64,000 nucleotides of DNA from Polaromonas sp. (GCA_013298815.1 JAAFJF010000005.1:28957-92956), one strand, 5' to 3'. Positions 1-8,184 are shown, counted from the first letter of the stretch. Program-made: numbers and translations. The notes: generated from the letters alone by a model not told the origin.

Positions 1-518
1 TCGGTGTCGTTTTTGTCGATACGCAGTGTCGCGTTGGGGAAGGCGCGTGCACCCGTCGCCATCAGGCCACCGACGTGGTCACCATGCATGTGGGTGATGT
101 AGATTTCATCGACCTGCTCAGGCTGGTAGCCAGCGGCCTTCATGTTGGCGACGATGTTGCCCAGCGTGGGGCCAAACAAACCGGCTGCGCCCGTGTCGAT
201 CAGCACCAGCTTGCTGCCCGTGTTGACCAAAAAGGTGTTGACCGAGGTTTCAACGGTTTCCTTCAAAAAGCCCTTTTTGAAGGCGGCGGCCAGTTGCTCA
301 GGTTGGCCGACCAGCAGCTTCATCATCGGCAATTTGACGGTGCCGTCGGAAATGGTGGTGACTTCAAAATCGCCCAACATCACGCGCATGAAAGCGGGCG
401 CTTGGGTTTTGGCCATAGGCGCTTCGGCTATAGCCGACAGGCTGAAAGCGGCACTGCCCAATAGTATGGCGGCTGCGAGGGCGGAAAATCGTGTATTTCG
501 ATTGAGTGTTTTAGACAT
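1..518 (-). CDS. MBL-fold metallo-hydrolase, exported; C-terminal part beyond the window
   Basis: The 172 visible residues are the N-terminal part of a metallo-beta-lactamase-fold hydrolase; the rest lies before position 1. Residues 1-32 look like a Sec signal peptide: basic MSKTLNRNTR, then a hydrophobic run ending near SAIAEA, so the enzyme is probably periplasmic. The zinc-binding signature THMHGDHVGG is at residues 142-151 and the preceding LIDTG strand at 106-110. The start at 518 is supported by AGGAGAAC just upstream. Exported members of this family act on varied esters and lactones and the sequence does not reveal the substrate. It is read in the same direction as the thiolase pair but 136 bases separate them, so co-transcription is uncertain. 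Confidence 0.88.
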   Translation of the reverse strand, partial: MSKTLNRNTRFSALAAAILLGSAAFSLSAIAEAPMAKTQAPAFMRVMLGDFEVTTISDGTVKLPMMKLLVGQPEQLAAAFKKGFLKETVETSVNTFLVNTGSKLVLIDTGAAGLFGPTLGNIVANMKAAGYQPEQVDEIYITHMHGDHVGGLMATGARAFPNATLRIDKNDT

Positions 519-654
519 GAGATGTTCTCCTAGAAAAAGACGTGATGCACAGAAATGTGTACAGCTGGCTGATAGTAGGTGAACGCTTCAGATAAAGTCG
601 TTCAAGCTGCGCAATCCACTGTTTTCAAAGTGGTTATCAGATCAAGAGACCACA

Positions 655-2088
655 TCAATAAACCGGCTGAAACTCCCGAATCGTCCTAACCACCGCATCT
701 GTCACCACAAACCCTTCGCCAAACTTTGCAGCTAGCTCGGCTGACCGTTTCACAAACGCATCAACCCCCATGCCGTAGATAAACTGCATCGCGCCACCGG
801 TGTAGGCAGGAAAGCCGATGCCGAAGATGGAGCCGATGTTGGCGTCATGCACGGTGGTGAGCACGCCCTCAGACAGGCAACGCGCGGTCTCGACGGCTTG
901 GCGGTAGAGCAGGCAGTCTTTAACGTCCTGGATGTTCCACGCCGCGTCGATCTTGTTGGCCTCTTCAGCGCCTTGCTCTGGCAAGTTCAGTGGCGCAGTC
1001 ATACCGCACTGAAAACTTGCATTGTTGAGAACAGCCAGCGGGATGCCTTCATCCAACATACGTACGCCTTCCGATTGGTAAGCGCCAGAAATACGCTTTA
1101 GCGCCTCGGCAGAAATGCCATCAGTTAATGTCGGCTTGCTGCCTGGGTTGGCTTCTTTCAGCTTGCGAAGTCGGCTCTTCACCGCATTCATGTCAAAAAA
1201 GAAGGTGTTGATCATGTTTTTCGCCACCGGGTCCACGGCCAATCGCGCCAGATAACGGCTTTCAATCCGCAGCGCGGTGTCGAAATCGACCTGCGCGCCT
1301 TCCACCATCGCGGCCAGTGCCGCTTCGGGCGCGGGGTAAAGGCCGCGCGAGGCTTTTTTCATCATCGCCGGCGCAACGGTCAGCGCCATAGCGATTTTCG
1401 GGTTGGCCGGCGTGCCGCCTGGGATTTTGTAATCTTTATTGTCCCACGGCTGGGCGGAGACGGGGTTCGCAGCGATCCACGCCAGCGCGGCAGAGCGCAG
1501 GGCGGCAGCCACATCTCCCTCGTTTGCGACCAACTCATGAATCAATCCCAAGTCCAAGCCTTCACGCGGGTTGAACAACTTGCCTTCCAAAATATAAGGC
1601 TGTGCGCCCATCAAACCCAGCAGTCGCGTCGTTTTGGTGATGCCGGACGCGCCCGGAATCAGCCCCAAGCTCACTTCGGGCATGCCGAACTGGATTTTTT
1701 TGTCGTCCACCGCCACACGGTGGTGGCCCACCAGCGCCACTTCCCAACCGCCCCCCAAAGCCGCGCCGTTCAGGCAGCTGACGACCGGTTTACCCAGCGT
1801 TTCCAGCGTGCGGAAGTTCTTTTTCATCCGCTCGATTTCGGTAAAAATCGTGCCCGCATCCGTCGCCTTGTTGCGCATCAGCCCCTTCAGGTCCGCACCA
1901 GCGAAGAAGGTGGTTTTGTTGGAGGCCAGGATGATGCCAGTGATGGCGTCCTTGTCTTTGACGACCTGCGCCGTCGCCTCGGTCAAATCGCTCTGCCACT
2001 GCAGGCACATGGTGTTGACGGGGGAGTCGGGTTCGTCAAAGGTGAGGGTGGCGATGCCGTTGCTGAGTTCGTATTGAATGGTTTTCAT
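655..2088 (-). CDS. Enoyl-CoA hydratase/3-hydroxyacyl-CoA dehydrogenase-like protein lacking the NAD-binding domain
   Basis: This 477-residue protein belongs to the FadJ/FadB beta-oxidation family, whose members are usually about 700 residues. Residues 1-300 form the crotonase part, with LNGAALGGGWEVAL at 107-120 (Glu116) and MPEVSLGLIPGASG at 136-149 (Glu138), the two usual hydratase acids. FadB-type proteins would then have a Rossmann NAD domain; here residues 305-335 are only a short Lys-rich linker, with no GxGxxG. The chain then resumes with pieces resembling the dehydrogenase C-terminal repeats (EGVRMLDEGI at 340-349, IFGIGFPAYTGG at 421-432). It probably hydrates enoyl-CoA but cannot be a normal dehydrogenase. 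The start at 2088 overlaps the thiolase stop by one base (TAATG), so the two are translationally coupled. An in-frame start further upstream lies inside the thiolase gene and is less likely. Confidence 0.9.
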   Translation of the reverse strand: MKTIQYELSNGIATLTFDEPDSPVNTMCLQWQSDLTEATAQVVKDKDAITGIILASNKTTFFAGADLKGLMRNKATDAGTIFTEIERMKKNFRTLETLGKPVVSCLNGAALGGGWEVALVGHHRVAVDDKKIQFGMPEVSLGLIPGASGITKTTRLLGLMGAQPYILEGKLFNPREGLDLGLIHELVANEGDVAAALRSAALAWIAANPVSAQPWDNKDYKIPGGTPANPKIAMALTVAPAMMKKASRGLYPAPEAALAAMVEGAQVDFDTALRIESRYLARLAVDPVAKNMINTFFFDMNAVKSRLRKLKEANPGSKPTLTDGISAEALKRISGAYQSEGVRMLDEGIPLAVLNNASFQCGMTAPLNLPEQGAEEANKIDAAWNIQDVKDCLLYRQAVETARCLSEGVLTTVHDANIGSIFGIGFPAYTGGAMQFIYGMGVDAFVKRSAELAAKFGEGFVVTDAVVRTIREFQPVY

Positions 2089-3296
2089 TAAATTCGCTCC
2101 ACGATGGTCGCAATCCCCATCCCGCCGCCCACGCACAGCGTCGCCATGCCGTAGCGCAGCTTGCGGCGATGCAGCTCGTCAATCAAAATCCCCAAAATCA
2201 TCGCGCCCGTCGCACCCAGCGGGTGGCCCATAGCGATGGCGCCGCCGTTGACGTTGGTCTTTTCGTGCGGCACTTTCATCTCTTTCATGAAGCGCATGGC
2301 CACGGCGGCAAAGGCTTCGTTGATTTCCACCAGGTCGATCTGGTCCATGGTCAGCCCCGCCTTGGCCAGCGCCTTGCGGGCGGCGGGCATGGGGCCGGCC
2401 AGCATGATGGTTGGGTCGGCCCCGCTCAAGGCGACCGAGACAATCCGTGCGCGCGGCGTCAAATTGTGCGTTTTACCGGCCTGTTCCGAGCCAATCAGCA
2501 CGGCCGCCGCGCCGTCAACAATCCCGGACGAGTTGCCAGCGTGGTGGACGTGGTTAATCCGCGCGACCTGTGGGTAGCGGGTCAGCGCCACCTGGTCAAA
2601 ACCCATTGCGCCCATCTGCTCAAAGGCGGGCCTCAAAGCCGCCAAGCCTTCCAGCGTGGTGCGGGGTTTGATGAACTCGTCCTGCGCGAGTATGGTTTGG
2701 CCCAAAAAGTCGGTCACGGGGACGACCGAGCCGTTGAAATAACCCGCGTTTTGCGCAAAAGCGGCGCGTTTTTGTGATTCCATGGCAAAGGCGTCCACAT
2801 CCGCGCGGCTAAAGCCTTCAATCGTCGCAATCAAGTCCGCACCAATGCCCTGCGGCACAAAAGCGGTGGTCGAGTTGGTGTCCGGGTCTTGCGCCCACGC
2901 GCCACCGTCCGAGCCAATCGGCACCCGGCTCATGCTTTCCACACCGCCAGCCACGACCAAATCTTCCCAGCCCGAGGCCACTTTTTGCGCCGCCATGTTG
3001 ACGGCTTCCAAGCCCGAGGCGCAAAAGCGGTTGATCTGCACGCCCGATGCGCGGAAGTCCCAGCCCGCTTTGAGAGCCGCAATTTTGGGCAGCACGGAGC
3101 CTTGTTCGCCGATGGGTGACACGATGCCCATCACCACATCGTCCACCGCCGCTGTGTCAAAGCCGTTGCGTTGCTGCAAATTAGATAGCAATCCAGACAG
3201 CAAAGTGACCGGCTTGACCTCATACAGGCTGCCGTCCTTCTTGCCCTTGCCGCGCGGGGTGCGGATGGCGTCGTATACGAAAGCTTCTGTGGTCAT
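2088..3296 (-). CDS. Acetyl-CoA C-acyltransferase (thiolase, FadI/FadA type)
   Basis: A 402-residue thiolase that cleaves 3-oxoacyl-CoA with CoA in the last step of beta-oxidation. The acyl-enzyme cysteine is Cys92 in [12 protein letters not shown], the active-site histidine is His358 in [11 protein letters not shown], and the second cysteine is Cys388 in LCVGGGMG. Length and motifs are typical and nothing is missing. The start at 3296 is preceded by CTGGAGAA. It is the first gene of a two-gene unit with the hydratase-like protein and is divergent from an acyl-CoA dehydrogenase, with 114 bases between the starts. That interval contains a palindrome related to the atuR-atuA operator, so AtuR may co-regulate this gene (inference). 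Confidence 0.95.
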   Translation of the reverse strand: MTTEAFVYDAIRTPRGKGKKDGSLYEVKPVTLLSGLLSNLQQRNGFDTAAVDDVVMGIVSPIGEQGSVLPKIAALKAGWDFRASGVQINRFCASGLEAVNMAAQKVASGWEDLVVAGGVESMSRVPIGSDGGAWAQDPDTNSTTAFVPQGIGADLIATIEGFSRADVDAFAMESQKRAAFAQNAGYFNGSVVPVTDFLGQTILAQDEFIKPRTTLEGLAALRPAFEQMGAMGFDQVALTRYPQVARINHVHHAGNSSGIVDGAAAVLIGSEQAGKTHNLTPRARIVSVALSGADPTIMLAGPMPAARKALAKAGLTMDQIDLVEINEAFAAVAMRFMKEMKVPHEKTNVNGGAIAMGHPLGATGAMILGILIDELHRRKLRYGMATLCVGGGMGIATIVERI

Positions 3297-3359
3297 AGAA
3301 ATTCTCCAGTTGGGCGGTTACATCAAAGTGGCTTGGCAAAATTGGAGTATAGTCTTTTC

Positions 3360-3377
3360 ACCAAGCAATTGCTTTGT
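3360..3377. promoter_or_regulatory. Palindrome related to the atuR-atuA operator, in the divergent thiolase/dehydrogenase promoter
   Basis: The site reads ACCAAGCAATTGCTTTGT; its core AAGCAATTGCTT is a perfect 12-base palindrome. It shares the CAAGC-N4-GCTT layout with the larger palindrome at 20287-20318. About 30 bases away, 3331-3345 reads GCTTGGCAAAATTGG, close to the right arm of that palindrome (GCTTGGTAAAATTAG). Binding by AtuR is inferred from similarity only. Confidence 0.5.
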
Positions 3378-3410
3378 AATATTAAAACTCAAGTCCAACA
3401 GGTGACACCC

Positions 3411-4571
3411 ATGATTGAACGCACGCTCTTCACCCCCGACCACGAAGCCTTCCGCGACAGCTTCCGCCGATTCATCGCCAACGAAGTCGTTCCTTTTCAC
3501 GAGGCGTGGGAAGAGCAGGGCTATGTGGCACGAGAGGTGTGGAACAAAGCGGGTGAGAACGGCTTTTTGTGCACGTCGATGCCCGAAGCCTACGGCGGCG
3601 CGGACGCAGACAAGCTGTATTCGGTGATCCAGATGGAAGAGCTGGCGCGGGCGGGCACGTCGGGCATTGGTTACAGCCTGCACAGCGAAATCGTCGCGCC
3701 CTACATCTTGCATTACGGCACCGAGGCGCAGAAAAGCCACTACCTGCGCAAGCTGGCCAGTGGCGAGATGATAGGCGCGATTGCCATGAGCGAGCCGGCG
3801 GCAGGCTCGGATTTGCAGGGCATCAAAGCCACGGCGATCAAGCAGCCGGACGGTAGTTACCTGCTCAACGGCAGCAAAACCTTCATCACCAACGGCTGGC
3901 ATGCTGATTTGGTCATTGTCGTTGCCAAAACCAACCCTGCAGCAGGTGGCAAGGGCACGAGTCTGCTGCTGGTTGAGCGCGGCATGGCGGGGTTTTCGGT
4001 CGGCAAACGCTTGAAAAAGCTGGGGCTGAAGGCGCAGGACACGTCCGAGCTGTTCTTCGACAACGTGCGTGTGCCGGCCGAGAACCTGTTGGGTGGCGAA
4101 TCACAAGAAAACAAAGGCTTCATCTGCCTGATGGAGCAGCTCCCGTGGGAGCGCCTGCAAATCGCCATCACCGCCGTGGCGTCAGCCCAGGCAGCGATTG
4201 ATTGGACGGTGGCCTACGTCAAAGACCGCAAAGTCTTCGGCCAAGCCGTCGCCAGCTTTCAAAACACCCGTTTCAAGCTCGCAGAGATGCAAACCGAGGT
4301 GCAAATCGCGCAAGTCTTCGTCGACAAATGCACCGAGCTGGTCTTAACCGACAAACTAGACGCCGCCACTGCCAGCATGGCGAAATACTGGTGCTCTGAC
4401 CTGCAATGCAAGGTGATGGACGAATGCGTGCAGCTCTTCGGCGGCTACGGCTATATGTGGGAATACCCAATTACCCGCGCTTACGCAGACGCGCGGGTGC
4501 AGCGCATCTACGGCGGCACGAACGAGATCATGAAAGAGGTGATTACGCGGGGGATGGGGTTGGGGAAGTAG
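3411..4571 (+). CDS. Acyl-CoA dehydrogenase, long-chain/isovaleryl type active site
   Basis: A 386-residue FAD-dependent acyl-CoA dehydrogenase. The flavin-binding stretch AMSEPAAGSDLQG begins at residue 125 and the C-terminal signature RIYGGTNEIMKE is present. In medium-chain enzymes the catalytic Glu lies in the YEGT motif; here that position is Gly, so the base is more likely Glu247 in LPWERLQIA, as in long-chain and isovaleryl-CoA dehydrogenases. That fits long or branched substrates. The start at 3411 has AGGTG upstream and matches the family N-terminus; an in-frame ATG at 3333 would add 26 unrelated residues and run through the promoter. It is divergent from the thiolase unit and shares its putative AtuR-like operator. 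Confidence 0.93.
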   Translation: MIERTLFTPDHEAFRDSFRRFIANEVVPFHEAWEEQGYVAREVWNKAGENGFLCTSMPEAYGGADADKLYSVIQMEELARAGTSGIGYSLHSEIVAPYILHYGTEAQKSHYLRKLASGEMIGAIAMSEPAAGSDLQGIKATAIKQPDGSYLLNGSKTFITNGWHADLVIVVAKTNPAAGGKGTSLLLVERGMAGFSVGKRLKKLGLKAQDTSELFFDNVRVPAENLLGGESQENKGFICLMEQLPWERLQIAITAVASAQAAIDWTVAYVKDRKVFGQAVASFQNTRFKLAEMQTEVQIAQVFVDKCTELVLTDKLDAATASMAKYWCSDLQCKVMDECVQLFGGYGYMWEYPITRAYADARVQRIYGGTNEIMKEVITRGMGLGK

Positions 4572-4587
4572 AGAATTGCACGGGTTC

Positions 4588-4630
4588 ACTATAAATTTAA
4601 TAGCTGTTTAGGCAATAAATACGCCGCCTA
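4588..4630 (+). repeat. Dispersed 43-base repeat, copy 1
   Basis: First of ten intergenic copies. The element has two nested inverted repeats, GCTAT-N7-ATAGC and CTGCTTAGGCAG, followed by TAAATACGCTGGCTA. Here the start is ACTAT and the tail ACGCCGCCTA. It lies 16 bases after the dehydrogenase stop codon. Confidence 0.8.
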
Positions 4631-4665
4631 GGGGTTAAAATTAGCCTTAAAATTGCAGCGGCGAG

Positions 4666-4950
4666 CTACTTTTTGGATTTATCCTCAAGCAGCACAAAGC
4701 CAATAGGTCGTTTGGGCGGCTCGGGTGGCGTCATCAGTTCTCGTAAGGCATCAAACACCTGTCTGAGTTGTGCTTTTGTATTGCGGTTAAAAGTATCTTG
4801 CTGCATCGCGACTGATTCGGTCTTTTATTGGAGTTCAGTAAATGCATAGAGCGCATAACGGCGGCCACCATAGCCTGTTCCTGAACTTGAGGTCACAAAT
4901 TGTGACCTCAAGTTTGCATACTCTTCGTTTGAGGGTTGAAATATGAAGTT
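4666..4950 (-). pseudogene. ORF6N-domain protein remnant
   Basis: Two separated pieces on the minus strand resemble ORF6N-domain proteins, a DNA-binding domain of phage and mobile-element proteins. From 4950 down, one frame reads NFIFQPSNEEYANLRSQF, then VTSSSGTGYGGRRYALYAFTE, and stops soon after. From 4806 another stretch reads LRQVFDALRELMTPPEPPKR and continues with PIGFVLLEDKSKK to a stop at 4666, which resembles the C-terminal tail of the same family. The central part is missing, and the 5' end runs into the palindromic element at 4963-5047. It is therefore a decayed gene. Family recognition is from memory of conserved ORF6N sequence, so a profile search is needed to confirm it. Confidence 0.7.
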
Positions 4951-4962
4951 CGCAGGAGACAG

Positions 4963-5047
4963 AAAATAGGGTCAGAGTCCAATTTCGATGTGATGCAACT
5001 GTCCGTCGAAGTGCAAATTGTCCTGAATTGGAATCTGACCCTAATTT
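4963..5047. repeat. 85-base palindromic element (REP/REPIN-like)
   Basis: The ends are inverted repeats of 23 bases with three mismatches: the left arm contains GGGTCAGAGTCCAATTT (4969-4985), the right arm GAATTGGAATCTGACCC (5025-5041). The middle has no obvious coding sense. Such arms recall REP elements linked to Y1-type (RAYT) transposases, but no transposase is present here. It abuts the broken 5' end of the ORF6N remnant. Confidence 0.65.
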
Positions 5048-5091
5048 CTTTGCCTCGTCTGGTAGAAGCTTCACTCTACCGCAAGCCTTCA

Positions 5092-5196
5092 AAATTCCCC
5101 TTCATTTGAAGGGGTGGCGCGAAGCGACGGGGTAGTTGCTGGACGGAGAGGGGCTACCCCGCCCATTGGGCACCCCTTCGCCACGAAGGGGAATTT
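5092..5196. repeat. 105-base element with nested inverted repeats
   Basis: The outer arms at 5092-5117 and 5171-5196 are inverted copies beginning AAATTCCCCTTC, and each folds on itself (CCCCTTC-N4-GAAGGGG on the left, CCCCTTC-N5-GAAGGGG on the right). Inside them is a second inverted pair, GGGGTAG (5129-5135) and CTACCCC (5154-5160). There is no coding capacity, so this looks like a small non-autonomous repeat. Confidence 0.65.
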
Positions 5197-5221
5197 AGAC
5201 AATGGTCGCCGAGTTGTAAGC

Positions 5222-5264
5222 GCTATAAATAAAATAGCTGTTCAGTCAACAAATACAACGGCTA
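5222..5264 (+). repeat. Dispersed 43-base repeat, copy 2
   Basis: A more diverged copy starting GCTATAAATAAAATAGC and ending AAATACAACGGCTA, upstream of the liv operon. It closes the 850-base gap 4572-5422, which otherwise holds copy 1, the ORF6N remnant, the two palindromic elements and, from 5265, the probable liv promoter region. Confidence 0.7.
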
Positions 5265-5356
5265 GAGGCATATTTTGATACCTAATTCTGATGGCTGAGT
5301 GGTGTCTTCTAGGTGACACTTGGACGATTGCCACGGCCTTACATAAGGTGCAACCC

Positions 5357-5373
5357 TATGCTTAAAAAGCATA
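5357..5373. promoter_or_regulatory. Inverted repeat upstream of the liv/acyl-CoA ligase operon
   Basis: TATGCTT and AAGCATA, separated by three A, form a perfect inverted repeat 49 bases before the livH start. It could be an operator for the transport operon. It does not match the atuR-atuA palindrome, and no regulator can be assigned. Confidence 0.35.
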
Positions 5374-5422
5374 TTTCCGTCTATAAACAGGCTAGTTCAA
5401 CTTCTCGGAAGCAGGATTTAGC

Positions 5423-6298
5423 GTGCAAGTTCTTCAATTGTTAATCAGCGGCATCGCGCAGGGATGCATTTACGGGCTGATTGCACTCGGTTTTGTGCTG
5501 ATTTACAAAGCGACAGAAACGGTCAGCTTCGCGCAGGGCGAGCTGATGATGCTGGGCGCATTCGGCGGGCTGGCGGGCATGACGCTGCTGGGGTTTCCGT
5601 ATTGGTTGTCGGTGATTTGCGCGATTGCTGGCATGGCGGTGTTTGGCATGCTGCTGGAGCGAATCGTGATTCGGCCTATCTTGGGGCAGCCGGCGTTTTC
5701 GATTGTGATGTTGACCATCGGCATAGGCTACGTGGCGCGCGGGCTGATCACCATGATTCCGGGTATCGGTACTGAAACTCACACGTTGCCTGTGCCTTAC
5801 AAGGACCAAATTTGGAAGCTGGGTGGCTTGGTGCTGAACGTGGAGCAAATGGTGGTGATTGCCGCCACAGCGGTGTTGTCTGCGGTGCTATTTACTGTTT
5901 TTAAGTACAGCAAAATTGGTATTGCGATGCAAGCGTCGTCGCAAAACCAGCTGGCGGCGTATTACATGGGGATTCCGGTCAAGCGCATCAACGGGCTGGT
6001 GTGGGGCTTGGCGGCGGCAGTGGCGGCGATTGCCGGTTTGCTGCTCGCGCCCATCACGTTTGTCCACGCCAATATGGGTTTCATTGGCCTCAAAGCCTTC
6101 CCCGCTGCGGTGGTGGGAGGTTTTGGCAGCTTGCCGGGTGCGATTGTGGGTGGCTTGATTATCGGAATTGTGGAGTCGTTCGCAGGCTTTTACTTGCCGG
6201 ATGGCTTTAAAGATATTGCCGCCTACATCGTCGTGTTGGTCATGCTGATGGTCAAACCCAATGGTTTGTTTGGCGAGAAGCTGAGGAAGAAAGTCTGA
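5423..6298 (+). CDS. livH: ABC transporter permease, LivH family
   Basis: A 291-residue integral membrane permease of the branched-chain amino acid (HAAT) ABC family. The N-terminus LLISGIAQGCIYGLIALGF and the following VSFAQGELMMLGAF are LivH hallmarks, and hydrophobic segments run throughout. It should pair with LivM in the inner membrane. The start is GTG at 5423 with AGGA upstream; no better ATG exists. It opens an operon of six same-strand genes with gaps of 1, 10, -4, 3 and 33 bases. Because an acyl-CoA ligase is part of that operon and the atu genes converge on it, the cargo may be a carboxylic acid rather than an amino acid (inference). Confidence 0.93.
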   Translation: MQVLQLLISGIAQGCIYGLIALGFVLIYKATETVSFAQGELMMLGAFGGLAGMTLLGFPYWLSVICAIAGMAVFGMLLERIVIRPILGQPAFSIVMLTIGIGYVARGLITMIPGIGTETHTLPVPYKDQIWKLGGLVLNVEQMVVIAATAVLSAVLFTVFKYSKIGIAMQASSQNQLAAYYMGIPVKRINGLVWGLAAAVAAIAGLLLAPITFVHANMGFIGLKAFPAAVVGGFGSLPGAIVGGLIIGIVESFAGFYLPDGFKDIAAYIVVLVMLMVKPNGLFGEKLRKKV

Positions 6299-6299
6299 T

Positions 6300-7376
6300 A
6301 TGCGCTTTATCTTCAAAACCGATTACGCGCAGGACATCAAGCTGGCCAAACATAGCGGCCATGTTTTTTGGTATGGCTTGCTGATACTGCTCTTGATTGC
6401 CGCGCCTTGGATCATTGCTGAGTATTGGCTGGCGCAGCTCACGTTTATTTTGATATATGCTATCGCAGGGTTGGGGCTGATGTTGTTGGCGGGCTTTACT
6501 GGTCAGTTCTCCATGGGGCACGCCGCGTTTTTGGGCGTCGGGGCTTACACGCAAGCGGTCTTTACCAATATGGGCGTGCCGTTTCCTGTTGCTTTGGCGC
6601 TGGCGGGCACTTTGTCCGCAGCGGTGGGTGTCGTAGTGGGTTTGCCAGCGTTGCGGGTAAAGGGTATCTATTTAGGCATTGCGACTATTTCGTTCGGCTT
6701 CATCGTGGAAGAGGTGTTTGCGCGCTGGGAGTCGGTGACGGGTGGAAATTCAGGCATCCACATCAAAGCGCCTGATATTTTTGGCTGGAAGCTGAGTTCG
6801 GGCATTGAGTTTTACTTGCTTTGCCTGTTCATCACCGTGGTGGTGACCTTGGGCATTTTGAACTTGCTGCGTTCGTCCACGGGCAGGGCGTTTGTCGCCA
6901 TTCGCGATTCTGAAATTTCAGCGCAAAGCATGGGCATTCATTTGGCGCGTTATAAAACGCTGTCATTCTCTATTTCTGCGGCGCTCGCTGGCATTGCTGG
7001 TGCGTTGTATGCACACAAGTTGCAGTTTATTTCACCAGACCAGTTCAACATTTTGCAGTCAATTGATTTGTTGCTCTTGGTTGTGATTGGCGGCTTGGGC
7101 TCGGTGCATGGCGCGTTTTTGGGCGCGATTTTCCTGATCGCCATGCCGCAGTTGATTTCACTCAGCAAAGACTATTTGCCTGCCGCTATCGGCCAAGCAC
7201 CAGGTCTGCAGTCGGTGGTGTATGGCGCTGTGCTGATTGCGTTTGTGATGTTTGAGCCGCTGGGTTTGTATGGACGTTGGTTGAAGGTGCGTACGTATCT
7301 GCAAACCTTCCCGTTCTACCGCAAAGGCATGTTCAAGCGGCAAAAATCGTTCCAAAAGTCAGATCGTTTGAAATGA
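6300..7376 (+). CDS. livM: ABC transporter permease, LivM family
   Basis: A 358-residue permease and partner of LivH. A hydrophilic N-terminus (MRFIFKTDYAQDIKLAKHSG) precedes multiple membrane segments. The family signatures LAGFTGQFSMGHAAFLGVGA and, in the second half, VIGGLGSVHGAFLGAIF are present. The C-terminus is basic (KGMFKRQKSFQKSDRLK) and cytoplasmic. The start at 6300 lies one base after the livH stop (TGATATG), so the two are probably translationally coupled. Confidence 0.93.
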   Translation: MRFIFKTDYAQDIKLAKHSGHVFWYGLLILLLIAAPWIIAEYWLAQLTFILIYAIAGLGLMLLAGFTGQFSMGHAAFLGVGAYTQAVFTNMGVPFPVALALAGTLSAAVGVVVGLPALRVKGIYLGIATISFGFIVEEVFARWESVTGGNSGIHIKAPDIFGWKLSSGIEFYLLCLFITVVVTLGILNLLRSSTGRAFVAIRDSEISAQSMGIHLARYKTLSFSISAALAGIAGALYAHKLQFISPDQFNILQSIDLLLLVVIGGLGSVHGAFLGAIFLIAMPQLISLSKDYLPAAIGQAPGLQSVVYGAVLIAFVMFEPLGLYGRWLKVRTYLQTFPFYRKGMFKRQKSFQKSDRLK

Positions 7377-7386
7377 CGAACCATCT

Positions 7387-8184
7387 ATGACAGACCTACT
7401 TCTTTCCGCAAAAAACCTGAGTGTCCGCTTCGGTGGCGTGCTAGCGGTCAACAACGTGAGTTTTGACGTCAAACAGGGCGAAGTCTTCACGCTGATCGGC
7501 CCCAACGGTGCGGGCAAAACCACAGTGTTTAACCTGATCAGCCGCATCTACACGCCCACAAGTGGTGAAATTACTTATTTAGGCAAAAAGCTGACCGACC
7601 AGGCCCCGCACAACATCGCCGCTCTGGGTATTGCGCGCACGTTTCAAAACATCGAATTGTTTGAGCACGCCACGGTGATGCACAACCTGTTGATCGGCGG
7701 GCATACCCACAAGAAAACCGGTTTTTGGAGCGAGGTTTTCTTTACTCCCAAAACCTTCAAAGCTGAAGTGGAAGCCCGTGAGAAGGCTGAAAAAATTATC
7801 GAGTTTCTGGATCTACAACACCACCGCGACACTTTGGTGGCTGGCTTGCCTTACGGTGTTCGCAAAGTGGTGGAGATGGGGCGTGCCCTGTGCACCGAGC
7901 CAAAATTGCTGCTACTGGACGAGCCATCGTCCGGCTTAAACGTCGAAGAAACGGACGACATGGCGTTTTGGATTCAAGACATCAAAAATGAACTCGGCAT
8001 CACGGTGCTGATGGTGGAGCATGACATGAGCTTGGTGTCTAAGGTGTCGGACCGCGTGGTTGCTATGAATCAAGGAGCAGTCTTGGCCATGGGTACGCCG
8101 CGCGAGGTGCAAAACGACCCAGGCGTGATCGAGGCATATTTGGGATCTATCGATGACGTGTCTTCCTTGCGGAGGGCTGCATGA
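7387..8184 (+). CDS. livG: ABC transporter ATP-binding protein, LivG family
   Basis: A 265-residue ATPase of the HAAT ABC importer. Walker A is GPNGAGKTTVFN, Walker B is LLLLDEPSSGLNVEE, and the switch histidine lies in MVEHDMSLV. The signature region reads LPYGVRKVVEMGRAL, the usual LivG variant of LSGGQ. It shares a four-base overlap (ATGA) with livF, consistent with a LivG-LivF heterodimer made at equal levels. Confidence 0.93.
   Translation: MTDLLLSAKNLSVRFGGVLAVNNVSFDVKQGEVFTLIGPNGAGKTTVFNLISRIYTPTSGEITYLGKKLTDQAPHNIAALGIARTFQNIELFEHATVMHNLLIGGHTHKKTGFWSEVFFTPKTFKAEVEAREKAEKIIEFLDLQHHRDTLVAGLPYGVRKVVEMGRALCTEPKLLLLDEPSSGLNVEETDDMAFWIQDIKNELGITVLMVEHDMSLVSKVSDRVVAMNQGAVLAMGTPREVQNDPGVIEAYLGSIDDVSSLRRAA

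Noticed and set aside
616..633. Terminator after the FadJ-like gene
   Set aside because: CCACT/AGTGG is only a five-base stem and has no T run on the minus strand.
4890..4908. CRP-type site in the 31-base palindrome
   Set aside because: It contains TCACA and TGTGA but in the wrong order for the CRP consensus, and it is part of former coding sequence.
4835..5092. 85-residue open frame on the minus strand
   Set aside because: It crosses the palindromic element and reads the ORF6N remnant in a wrong frame; the real remnant frame is different.
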